A program made the position numbers and the translations under genes. This document shows, piece by piece, positions 1 through 10,570 of a DNA stretch of 64,000 bases (its first letter is position 1; every line of letters starts with the position of its first letter). The notes below the pieces were generated by a model, which saw nothing but the letters and a program-made list of their open reading frames with translations, ran no database searches and was not told the origin of the DNA. The stretch spans positions 186,001 through 250,000 of the forward strand of contig JAVHJL010000006.1 in assembly GCA_036971715.1 (NCBI GenBank), written 5' to 3'. Origin of the DNA: Arthrobotrys musiformis (lineage: Eukaryota > Ascomycota > Orbiliomycetes > Orbiliales > Orbiliaceae).

Positions 1-208
1 CAGAAACGAAAGCTATGTGAGAGGGTGAGAGGTCAAATAAATGAACAGACAGATCGAAGGTGTGAGTGTGTGAGAGTGAAGGGGAGGGAGAGAGACTCTC
101 TTCTTCTTCTTCTTTTCTTCTGCTTGAAGTTTTATACAATATGATATTGCATGGCATGGCATGGATGGGTGGGTGGACGGATCTGAGGTAGTTCGGAAAA
201 ACAGCATG

Positions 209-231
209 GCAGCCAGCCAGCCAGCCAGCCC
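209..231. repeat. (CAGC)n microsatellite
   Basis: About five tandem copies of CAGC. A second, related GGCT tract lies at 740-762. Confidence 0.85.
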
Positions 232-283
232 GTCACCCAGATCTGAGAGCTCGACGGCCCGAATAGCGAACGGGCTTCCAAGG

Positions 284-322
<39 letters not shown>
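284..322. repeat. (TCTG)n microsatellite
   Basis: About nine to ten uninterrupted copies of a TCTG/CTGT tetranucleotide. The tract falls in non-coding sequence, and the frames that cross it encode only repeated Thr-Asp-Arg-Gln or Cys-Leu-Ser-Val. Confidence 0.9.
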
Positions 323-1316
323 ATTGCCATCGAATGCAAGATGCAAACCGATCCATCGTCCAACCCGCCCCGCACATGACAGGCAAATATTTCCAAGCAG
401 AAACCAATCTTCACAACTTCGAGACTGCCGCTTGATGAGAAAGAAGTGGCTCTTGCTCGTTCCGGCACGGCTGCTCGGAAAAAGCTGGTTCATCCTCGGA
501 AGTGCCCAGCCCGGCAGAAATATCCCTCGACTGGATACATACCTACTGACTTACATAAATACATATGCACATGTGTCTATGTATATAAGTAAGTAAGTAC
601 TCAGGTATGGATGCGCTCGTACCCAAGATTACGATCGAAGTTGATCCGAAAGTCAGAGCTAGAGAAAGAGGTCAAACTCTTCCCGACCAATCCTTCCAGC
701 TCCTAGCCAGGTTAGCCTAAGCTAACCACGGCAAGACCATGACTGGCTGGCTGGCTGGCTGCATTGGACGGGTAAGGTGCGAACCGCCGTTTATCCTTTC
801 TGTTTTGCCAGCAGCGGTAAACTGCAGTGGAGTGCTGTGGCAGGCAGGCAACGGAAAGGGAACTGCTGGAGCGGGGATTCCGCCCAGGGTTTGGGGCCAC
901 AGCCAGACACATACCCGAATCTTGTCCAGGTTGTTCGTCCTTTCTCGCAAATTGAGTGTGGGGAAAAGAGGGAGAAAAGTGCAGCTCGATATTATATTCC
1001 TCCGGTGGCATCGAGGAAGGGAATACAGGTACGCATAAAGATAGATATTTAAGTACCTTAGGTAAAAGGTAGGTAGGTACCTAGATAGGGAGATATACCT
1101 GCAAGGCAGGTACAGCGATCCAATGATAGATATTCCCCTCGAGACCGAGAAATAACAAAAATGAAATAAAAAAAGCGAAAAGGCTCGAAATCAAGAGTAC
1201 ACAAGCATGTGTACACTCCGTTAAAATGATCAGGAAGGGGTGAGAAGAAAGAGGAGGAGAAGTAGTAGTATGGGGAGGAAGAAGGGGAGAAGGAAGAGGG
1301 ACTATGGGGAAATCAC

Positions 1317-1426
1317 CTGGTTGAATTCGAGACTCTTCAACCTCGCGACGATGTTTGAGCCAACGGAAAAATCGGGAAGGAAGTGAACATGTCCCGTATC
1401 CTTGCCGGGATCACGGCGGGCTAGCA
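1317..1426 (-). other. candidate minus-strand exon of a gene off the left edge
   Basis: On the minus strand this 110-base block is bounded by a pyrimidine-rich CCCTCAG acceptor and a CAG/GTGATT donor. One frame through it is open and reads LARRDPGKDTGHVHFLPD and onward to KSLEFNQ, with natural-looking codon use. No upstream coding exon could be joined: the region before the nearby donor at 1664 has an in-frame stop close by. It may be a non-coding leader exon that is open by chance. The family was not recognised. Confidence 0.25.
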
Positions 1427-1544
1427 CTGAGGGAATGAAACGAAAGGGAATGGAAACCAAACCGAATGAATGTGCGTTCGTGCGTTCGTGCGTACTGCAC
1501 AAGAAGTCTAGTACGGATGTATGTGTATGTGCGTATGTGCGTAT

Positions 1545-1600
1545 TGAATGAATGACATGAACGAATGAATGAAGAACGAAGAAAGCACGAATGAATGAAT
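1545..1600. repeat. imperfect GAAT/GAAC tetranucleotide repeat
   Basis: Runs of GAATGAATG are interrupted by ACGA and GAAGAA units, a decayed simple repeat in non-coding sequence. Confidence 0.7.
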
Positions 1601-1924
1601 GGGATGATGCGAGGGGCCGAAAGTCCGGAGAGCGATAATATTAGATTCAGCGACCTTTACTAACCTGGATAAATAAATTATCGTTTAGATTTTTGGGGTG
1701 AGGTTTGAATGAATTAATTATCGAAGATGAGGATGATTTCGATTCAAGGCAAGATGGAGATGAGGATGAAGATGCTTTCTCTCTTTTTTTTTTTTTGAGG
1801 CCTGTCCGTTTGCCTGGAGGTGTTGTCGCCCGGGGTCAGCTTGAAGTTGACTTGCAACTCGCAATGACTTGAGATCGGAAGCAATCAAAAAAAATAAAAA
1901 TAAAATGTGCCGAACCGCCAGGCT

Positions 1925-1952
1925 GCAAGCAAGCAAGCAAGCAAGCAAGCAG
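1925..1952. repeat. (CAAG)n microsatellite
   Basis: About six to seven tandem copies of the tetranucleotide GCAA/CAAG in the left spacer. Confidence 0.85.
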
Positions 1953-3177
1953 GGCAAAGCAGAGCAGAACAAGCAGGGTATGTAGGTCAGTAGGTAAGTA
2001 CCTGTACAGTTACTGGTACTGGTACGGGCACAGGACAGGTACTTCCATCTACAGCACAAATATCGAGATAGCACAGGGAAAGCAAACAGGCAGGCAGCCA
2101 AATGAAAAAAAACGAAAAAAAACAAAAAAACAAAAATAGGAGAGATGAATGAATGAAGGTCGAAATGAGGATTTAAAGATGAAGTTAAGTTGGAGCAAAC
2201 GGTTAATCAAGAGTGGAAGCCTTGCGAATCCACGAATTTGCCCACAGAGGAAAGTCCAAGAAAGCTCGGGTGCATCGTATCATCAGATCAGATCAGACCA
2301 GACCATGGCTGCACAGACCCCCCGTTATTTTCCTCATCATTAAAAACCCGGAGAGAGAGATGAAGAGGAACGATATATGGATGTCGATATTTGTATGTAG
2401 GTATGTATGTATAATCCATACCGAAATGAGGCAAGGAGGATTCGAATCAAAAAGGGACAGAATTAGAAAGTCTTGACTCACCTATAATATAAGGGACTTG
2501 GTTATATCCGGGCGGGTAGTATACTATAATATTATATCCCAAAACTGTTGTTTCAAAGCTTCTATCGTCAAGAGCTTTGACAGATTCCGATTGTTCTTTT
2601 TGTATTTTGTTTTTCTTCGATTGTTGGTGGGGAATTCCCTCCCGTCAATTGAGAGCGTTAGCTGCTAACACCAAGCGGGCCGGGCCAAGTAAGTTAGTAT
2701 GTTGGTTGATGAAGAAGAAGAGGAAGATGTGAGGATCGAACGAAAAATAGGCAGTTGAAGAGAAGAGAAAAGAAAAGGATCTCGAGTAGCATATATTTAT
2801 TTTATACTCCAGAAGACGCCATAAAAAAATACTTACTAGTATTTAGTAAGTAGTTATTTGGCAAATACTGTTATGTATAAAAAGTATATAACATGTATCC
2901 ATGCCTCTTTACTCGAATAAAACTGGTGAATTAAATAGGAAACAGAGGTGTGTGAGAGATCATATAAGACAATCATCCGAAAGGAGAATAAGAAGAAAAA
3001 AAAAGATTTGAAGGGAACCCAGCCTCAAACGCAGACACAGGGTGAGGCAATTCCAGACAGGAACGGCATTACTTGATTCTATCAGGGCGTTTCAACTTAC
3101 TGATAATGGCAATATAACAAAAATCGGCTATAGTATTTATTGTATATGGTATAGTGTGTAAAATAAATACGGAGTAT

Positions 3178-3199
3178 GTACTTTTATATATAAAAGTAC
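3178..3199. repeat. 22-base perfect palindrome
   Basis: A perfect inverted repeat with no loop, arms GTACTTTTATA, in A/T-rich spacer DNA. It could extrude as a cruciform or be chance in A/T-rich sequence. Confidence 0.6.
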
Positions 3200-6165
3200 T
3201 TGCTTGGGTAAGTAAGTAGGTCAGAAGGAGGTATAAAGAGTAGTAGTAATAGCAATTTAAATAGATTAAATTCGAACGCCGACTTCCACTTGCACTGATG
3301 CCTCACAGACCGACTCAAAGTTCAATCCGCAGGTTCACATCAGAACAATAGATATCTATAAATGGTAGGTATTTAGATATATTTGAAGAAGCAGCGACTG
3401 ATGCTGATGATGATAATGATGTGACGACGACAATGAGGCAGCCACATCGTTAAATACTTATAATCTCTTCTCCTCCTGGCCTCACACACACACGCACACG
3501 CACGCACGCATACACCCTCACACACCCTGGCCGGCTTGAGTTGACATTTGGTACCTGAGATAACCCATCCTAAGTTCCCGAACTAACGTTGGTCTGTTTG
3601 AGAATGACCCATGTCATGCAGCCTTAGCCTGGTTTGGCAAATGTGGCTTGCAGTGCAGAATTTCCATCTGCTTTGCCTCTTAGTGTGGTGGTGCAGCAGC
3701 TTGTTTCATTTCGTGCTTGCAGGGGAGGCGCTTGCTCCTTGCTTCGCTCGCCCTGCTTACAATTGCTCTTTTCCCCTCTGAAACGACCACCAAGAAAGCT
3801 CTCCTGCAGGTCCTGCCCCCCCAGCTTGGTTCCTGAGTCGGGCTTCATCGGAGAAATGTTAGTCGCTTGGTTAGCCATGTAAATCTATAGTACGCACCGA
3901 CTATCCACGCAGCCTAATCCTTCCAAAACTACCATCTGGTACTAGTCGTGATAGGAATCTTCAACCTCCCCAAAAGGAACATCACGACACTGTAGCTTTG
4001 ATTCGAATCATCCGCCCACCTGGCCCCATGCCGCGTAAAAAAGAAAGTGCACATATCTTATCGGATATTAGTACCTACTTGACCTATGGATGTTCAATTA
4101 ACTCGATGAAGAGTATTATGCAAGCCTCAACCGGTCTTGAGGTCCATCTCTCCAAGGTTCGTAGCTGTTATAGCCCCACATGCACGCGAACGTCGATACA
4201 TACCCGTCGGCCCCAGTCCCGTACATAATTGTCGTCATATGGTGGGTCCCAGTCGACATAGGGCTGCGGGCCACGATGATTGTATGTATTTTACTTTCCG
4301 GAAGCATGCAGCAGCGTTCTTTCCTGTTGCTCATGCCGCCGAGCTATCCGGTCCGTCCTATTGTTCGCTCGCGAGATGCAGGTACCAGTCTCCAATCCTC
4401 GCTACCGGCATCTTTGTTCCTTTTTTTGATCTCTCGTTCTCTCGCAATATTCCCTGCTCCGAGGGGGAAGGGCCTGTCGATCCAAATTTGGCACCGAATG
4501 CTGGAGAATTTTCTTTCCTGTCGACTGTTTCATGTTCTGCAATGGTATCTTAACGGTCTCGCACTAAAATGTACGGCGAACAGGCACACGCCTTTTCTCT
4601 TGGCAAACTGTGGCAGATTTGCGTGTGTTTGTGTGTGTTTGCGCGTGGTCTCTGCCACATATCTCCCAAAACTGCAAAATTTGCCTGGCGCTAACGGGGT
4701 CCAATCCAACCTCCAGCTAATCGGATCCTAACTTTGTGTCCGTCACAGGCAGGAAGAGGCTGGAGTCCGGGGGAAAAAAATTTCCCTAGCTAATCTCAAT
4801 TCGACGATATCGATGATTATCACCAACTAGTGAACCTAGCCTCATCTCCCGTCATCAATATTCGGATGGAAGAAGCGAAAAGGTGGCTTCCCAGGTGGCG
4901 TGCATACACAGGCGAGTCGAAGTTTCGTCAACCGGATGGTACATCACGCATCGAAGCTAAGAACAATGCAATATCGGAAATCCATCTATAGCTGACCTTT
5001 CCGTAGCTATGTGCATGTCCCTGTTGTATCTTTGATGTCATCCGTATTGCCTCATGACGTAGGGCGATATTGGTATCGTTGGAACCCTTGCGGCGGTGAG
5101 AATCAAATGTCCTCGGCGAAGCAGTCATGGAATCTTCGAAACTTCCATCAAACTTCCATCAAGTTGCCTTCTTCGGCGACCTGCAGCCAAGTAATCAAAT
5201 GCAGGATGGGCTAATAATTCCCGAAATGAAATGCTGCTTTGCCAAATATGGAATCGTTTTCTTTTTTTTCTCGCCTGCTTTTTTTGGAAACCTGGCCTAA
5301 TCGGTGACATTTGATGCATTTTCTTTCGAGAGCAAGGGGGGCTGACAGCTGAAACGCCCTAATGCAATTCGAAAGGCCACACGCCTCTTGTTAACTCCAA
5401 TGTATTAAGACTCGATCCAGGATCCCGGGTCCGAAGATACTAATAATATCATTTAACTACATCTCGGATGGATGCATGGACGCCAGACGCCATGGAAGCA
5501 TGCATGGCGGAGGAAGCAAAGCAGCTTTGTATGTAGCTCCTCACATGGACCATGGTAAATTAAGCTTAGTCCGAGGAAATATCGTCTGATAACTGCTTGA
5601 CTTCATAGAATTCCCCGACCTTGCTATCGGCTGGAATTGGAATGGAGTTGAGATGAAGTAATAATTAGCCAATACAAACCGTATTCGGGCCTCCAAAGTG
5701 AGAGAGCTAGGGGAGATCCACGCAAGCGAGCAAGCCTCTTCCCATCTCCATCTCTTATCACTATCTGTCGTTATCGCCAAGTGCCAAAGCCAGTAAAGTC
5801 GGTCAAGCCAGAGCTCTTCTGCGAAGGGAGGTGCTGCAGATGTGGATGTGAATGTGTGATTGATGATCGATGATTGATGATTGATGGACAACTCAGGTTA
5901 GCCGTGTCACCTGTTCCTGCATCAACACACGTCGTCCACCACATACACATCCTACACATCCGTGCACCTGTCACCAGATCAGCTATTCGCTGAGTACCTA
6001 CTTACTTCCATGTAGGTACCTACCTACGGAGTACTACGCTAAGGACGCGGTGCAACGCTCGTACATACATCTTCCCCACAATCTTCCTCTTCCAGACCAA
6101 CCAGCAGCCACCTCACTCCCCTCGCTCGCTTGCCCGCCTGCCTTTCATGCAGGTCGCCGTCCAAC

Positions 6166-8088
6166 ATGGAACGACCAGCACTTGATGAGGCTCTAACAGC
6201 TTTCAAAACCGCTAGTCAAGGGGAGAGAATACAATTGTAAGCATCTTGGCCTATAGCCTATCTGTCACCAGCTATATTGTACCACCCAGTTACTATGAAG
6301 CTAGCGGATGTGGAGCTAGAACTCAGACAAGAGTTCTACCGTTTCGATGTGTCGTACGTCATGTAAGGTATGCATTCGATATTAATTGCATTCTAGCCTC
6401 GATAAACTATTTCATTCCTTTCGCCCCTCCGAGAAATATGCTATGCGAGACAAGTTAGAGGCGGATAACTATTTCTTCGACATCTTCGGCTCACTTCCAC
6501 TGGAGATCTCGCTTCAAATCGCTGAAGCCCTCGATCCAACGGACATCATCAATCTTCGTCGGGTATCCTCACGATGGAAGTCTCTACTATCCTCCCCGCA
6601 TCTGGCTAGAAAAGTAGTACAGATGCACTATTCAAGGCGGTCTGACCTCCCATCTTATTCCCAGCAACTAAAACAGGACCCCTTCTCGGTCTTGCGAAAC
6701 ATGGCATTCAAAGACTATGCAGGCGAGGCCGGCTTGTGCAAGTTGAGAACTAGATTCGACTTTTCTTCTACGGATATTCCTCAATGCAAAGAGAGTCTTT
6801 TTCCAGCTTTGAATCTTTCAGCCGACTTTCGATACGCTATCTTCGACTGCATACGGCAGGATTCGACGTCTGACACATACCAATGGTACCTGATCGATAT
6901 GAATAAAGGCCAGAACCAGCAACCAATGCCACTAGTAAACAGGAACAAAGAAATCTTAGGCAAGGGATCAGTTCACGTCGGGACATGTTGTGCAGCTGGT
7001 GTCACGACAAACTCTGGGTGGGCATATGCAATAACCTGTCACTAACAAACTAACTGATCTATAATCACTAACTTTATATAAAATAGTCGAGTTCTCGTTT
7101 GGAACATGCAGGGCGGCATAATTCGCGAGTTCAGGCTCCTGCACCAAGGAGATATGGCCATATGCTCCTCCGAAAGGTATTTGTGTATCCGGAATGAACA
7201 CGGAGGCACTGACTACTCTGACTACTACATCGTGAATCTTCAAACTTCATCTCTACAGGTGTTTGAGAGGATAACGGACTTTGTCAAATTTGTCACTCCA
7301 GTATGTTTCCAGGCCGAGCTTGAAGCAGATGCTCCCTACCAAACTCCTACTGACATGCTTTCTTTCTGCAGGATACCCTTGCGGATTGGCCACCAATGAT
7401 GATCCTCGGAAATCGTATTGTCGTGGCGGATATGTATTGGGATGAAGAAGATAACCACCAGGTTGCCGTAAGCTGGCTCACCTTTATTGAGGAAGAAGGC
7501 ACTCTCATTGAAACGGGTAGAAGGACCGTCAAACATGACCTTCCGAATGATTTGTATCGTTTCCGTCCAGCAATAGCGTTCCGGAACGGCATGGACACAG
7601 CTAGAGTGGACACATCGTCTCTGAATTCTAGAGAACCAGATGTCGTGTTGACCATTTCCCCAAATGACAGTGTTTCTGTCTCCTGGATAGGTTTTAACCC
7701 GGCATTACCGATCGACCATGGCCTCATTCCTCCTGTCACGGAACCGTTTCGATTCAAGGAAACTGTCTACATAGCACTGCATTCGACTGATGAAACAGGC
7801 CGTTCGCTAGAAAAGGAGAGAGGTCCATACCGCTACTCACTTTGGCGCAGCGGAAGGAATAAGAAAACATCCTCAAATATGGAGCTCGTATTGAACCTTG
7901 CAGATATGAGCGGGCCGCTTGGGGATATGAGGCCGCATGACAGTGGTTTTGCTGCTATCTACGAGGGAGGGCTGCAAGTTTACGACTGGCTTGATTTCGA
8001 TGGGTTCATGGAACTAGGAGGTTCGAAGTCGACGAGGGAGCGAGCTCTGGAAGTTTTGGTGGGCTGGCCTGCAAACTCGGACTCTTGA
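6166..8088 (+). CDS. F-box protein, paralog A
   Basis: A 540-residue protein from four exons, with introns at 6237-6396, 7018-7086 and 7301-7371. The model closes in frame. The N-terminal 50 residues (start ATGGAACGA) precede an F-box at about residues 53-98 with the SLPLEISLQIAEAL and RRVSSRWKSLL signatures. Known F-box proteins bind Skp1 and present substrates to SCF ubiquitin ligases. The remaining 440 residues have no recognised substrate domain but resemble paralog B throughout: an SDLPSY / VLRNM..F motif after the F-box, and a QVYDWLDFDGF motif near the C terminus. The first intron is the least certain boundary; the peptide GERIQFLDKLF across it reads naturally. The gene converges on the subtilase. 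The substrate is unknown. Confidence 0.8.
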
Positions 8089-8270
8089 ATTATCCTTATC
8101 ATAACTATCGAGTTTGGAATCTAGTAATGTATGAGACGGTTTGAATCTCAACGCCCTGAGCGAGATACATACTAGTTATTACAACTGGATTCAATTATCT
8201 TTGTGATCTAGAAGATGTGTCCCCCGATGCCCTAAGTAGTTTAAAATTCAAGGATTTACAGCCTCTGCAC

Positions 8271-9439
8271 TCAAACTGTTGATATACCAGTATTCAACAA
8301 AAGATTCCCACCGCCTCTAGCATCTTTAACAACGCCTTTAAGTGCCATATCCAGGATCTTCTTTTTCATAGCAATCGGGTCGTCTCTCAACTGGGGGAAC
8401 TTTGCAAGCTGGGTAGCTACAACGCCGCCAACTAGTGGCGCGGCCATTGAGACACCTGTTAAAACTTCGACCCAGCCGTTTACCTTAAGGGAGGTGCTTT
8501 TGATTTCCGTACCGGGGGCATAGAGACTGACACACGGACCCCAGTCAGAACTCGTTGCTCGAGTGTCGTTGATATCAGTATTCCCCACTACAATAAGGCT
8601 GGGTATTTCTTTGGCATATCCACTAGGAAATGATTCGCATGCATCACTACCAGAGTTCGTAGCGGAGACCGACATATGAATACCAGCAGCAACAGCATCT
8701 TTCAAGGCGTTCTTAAGAAGTTCATGGCCACCCGGAGCCATCTCCATAAAGTCTCTAGGGAGCCCCCATGACATATTCATCACAGATCCCTTGAAACCCT
8801 TTTCCTTCTTGCGGATGTTATGTTGTCTGATTGCTGCCCTGATACCGTTGACTTTGTCCTGGATGTGGTCGAGTGATGTTTTCTCCTCGAGGTTGGGACC
8901 AAGTGGGTCTTCCATTGGAATCGACATGATTTTGATCCCCCATATTGACACATTTTTGGCAACGCCGTAGTGCCTCGAGCCGACTGTTCCTGCAACATGT
9001 GTTCTATATGAAAAGGTTCGGTTAGAAGTGACGTCCAATTAAATATAAAATTTAGGAAACTGATTCCAACGTACCCGTGCCCGTCACGATCCCATATATC
9101 GTAAGGGTTCTCGGTGAAGATGATTTGTGCTCTGGAATCAAAATCCGGGTTCAAGGGATCTATTCCCGTGTCGTGGATGTATACGTCGACGCCGGTGGCT
9201 ATATCGCGCTCATCGTATCGGTACTTATAGGCTAGATCCGTCACATTGCGGCCGCCTCGTACGATAGGTGCTACTCTGGAGATTCGTTCTAGATTCCAAG
9301 GCGCATCTGTTTGTTCGATAATTTTTGCAGGCGCGGTGCTGCTTTTTGTTTGTCTTCTGGAGGATAGATGAGGTGTATATGGAGCAGCTGAAATGGTAGC
9401 CGCAAGATAGGATGATATTACGAAGAGGGAATGCTTCAT
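8271..9439 (-). CDS. secreted subtilisin-like serine protease (S8A) with a short pro-region
   Basis: A 365-residue protein from two exons; the intron at 9004-9074 splits the DGHG/THVAG catalytic-His motif. A hydrophobic signal peptide covers about residues 1-19. The catalytic triad is visible: Asp90 in HDTGID, His121 in DGHGTHVAG and Ser307 in TGVSMAAP, plus an oxyanion Asn at about 238 (SATNSG). The family norm around the serine is GTSMAxP, so Thr is replaced by Val. Proteinase K-type enzymes carry an I9 inhibitor propeptide of about 80-100 residues. Here only about 25 residues separate the signal peptide from the mature-like TDAPWNLERIS, so I9 appears to be missing. It is probably extracellular and could still be active, though folding without I9 is a question. 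It lies between two F-box paralogs. Confidence 0.88.
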
Positions 9440-10570
9440 TGTAAGTGAAAGATGAGCACGCCCCTTATTGTATATATTATATAAACTTCGGTTTAGTCAA
9501 TTTGTGGACCGGCCATCAGGGATGTTTCTTGATCTTGTGGAAGAAGATTATTATATTTGAACGAAAGAAATAGGTGGTTATATTTATTGCCGACACTAAA
9601 TATCAATTGCAAAGAAAGTATTTGAGCAGTGAAGGACGTGGGTATTGTGGATATTACTGGAGATTGTAGATGTAGTTTTTTTGTGAGATTTAAACCAGAA
9701 TTCGAATGTTCTTATATATACTTAAGTATATACGCACATGCGCATTTTCAGTAACTGTAACTATGGCTATTGCAAATTTGCATGGAGTTTGAACATCAAA
9801 GCCCTCGAGATGTTCTAGAATCCGAGGGTTGGAGAGCTAGACACACGTAACATTTTGAGGCACAGTTCAGCGAATTGACCGACCTCTCACCAGGAAATCA
9901 AAGAGATCTAGAAGGTGCAGTGGAATGTTCGTAGATATTACTCTATGTTTAAAATGCTACGCGCAATAAGTTGCCGACCCCCCTTGGCCCTTCGTTGTTT
10001 CAAAAATCGACCTGCTCGTTGTTGGATATTGGGTGTTGTTCGGGCTAACCCGAGTGGTGAGGTCGGACTGTTTCGTCGGACGTCAGTGTGGCATTCTCTA
10101 ACATGGTATTCGATATATTCACGTTTCCCATTATTAGATCATCATACATTACACCGTTACTTCAAAAGCACTTAGATATTGGGGCTTGGCCTGGGCTGTG
10201 GGCACTGCATCTATTTGGTCAGGAAGCTGTGCATGCACATGCGGGACAGGGCCCAGGGTTTGGTTGTCGAGTAATATAATATACCAGTATACTTACATAG
10301 CTAAGCTAAGCTAAGCTTTGATATATATTAATATAGACTCTAGTTATACCATCCAGCCTTAATACGATGTACACACCTATATATTGATATCATCGTGCAT
10401 AGGCGCTGCCACACGAACATCGCCATTGGTGGCTTGTGTGGATTTCTGCAGGAAAGAAGTGTGTGCCTGTGCAGAGAACTGTCGGCAGCTGCACTTTCGT
10501 AATCGCAAGTCATTGCTCGACCCCTTCGTACTTCGTCACCGTTTCCGCTTCAACATAACATTTTCGCGCG
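9440..10570. other. spacer between the subtilase and the second F-box gene
   Basis: This serves as the 5' region of both flanking genes. It is A/T-rich, with an 18-base palindrome at 9715-9732 centred on CTTAAG and a short CTAAG/TAAGC repeat near 10300-10317. No gene was seen. Confidence 0.6.
9715..9732. repeat. palindrome centred on CTTAAG
   Basis: An 18-base perfect inverted repeat, TATATA-CTTAAG-TATATA. A longer version with the same core occurs at 22056-22077. Confidence 0.6.

Larger units (their letters stand above)
1..6165. other. gene-poor spacer with simple repeats
   Basis: No open frame here has the codon character or domain content of a gene. The stretch holds many short tetranucleotide repeats (TCTG, CAGC, GGCT, GAAT, CAAG, TAGG types), A/T-rich palindromes and purine-rich tracts. 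On the minus strand there are splice-like signals: donors at 2481, 1664 and 1316 and an acceptor ending at 1427. They could belong to a leader of a gene lying left of the window. The longer frames around 4137-4731 look random, because they are rich in Cys, Ser and Leu and lack any homologous feel. The last 200 bases before 6166 are pyrimidine-rich and probably form the promoter and leader of the F-box gene. Confidence 0.6.

Noticed and set aside
2430..2445. GATTCGAATC words resembling a tRNA B box (also near 4000)
   Set aside because: No A box, acceptor stem or cloverleaf could be formed around them.
4137..4731. Overlapping plus-strand frames of 138 and 183 codons
   Set aside because: Composition is random-looking (Cys/Ser/Leu runs), two frames overlap, and no family motif or splice partner was seen.
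3168..6033. Word TACGGAGTA at 3168 and 6025 as a regulatory element
   Set aside because: Only two full copies were found in the window and similar words are common in this fungal group; too little to claim a function.
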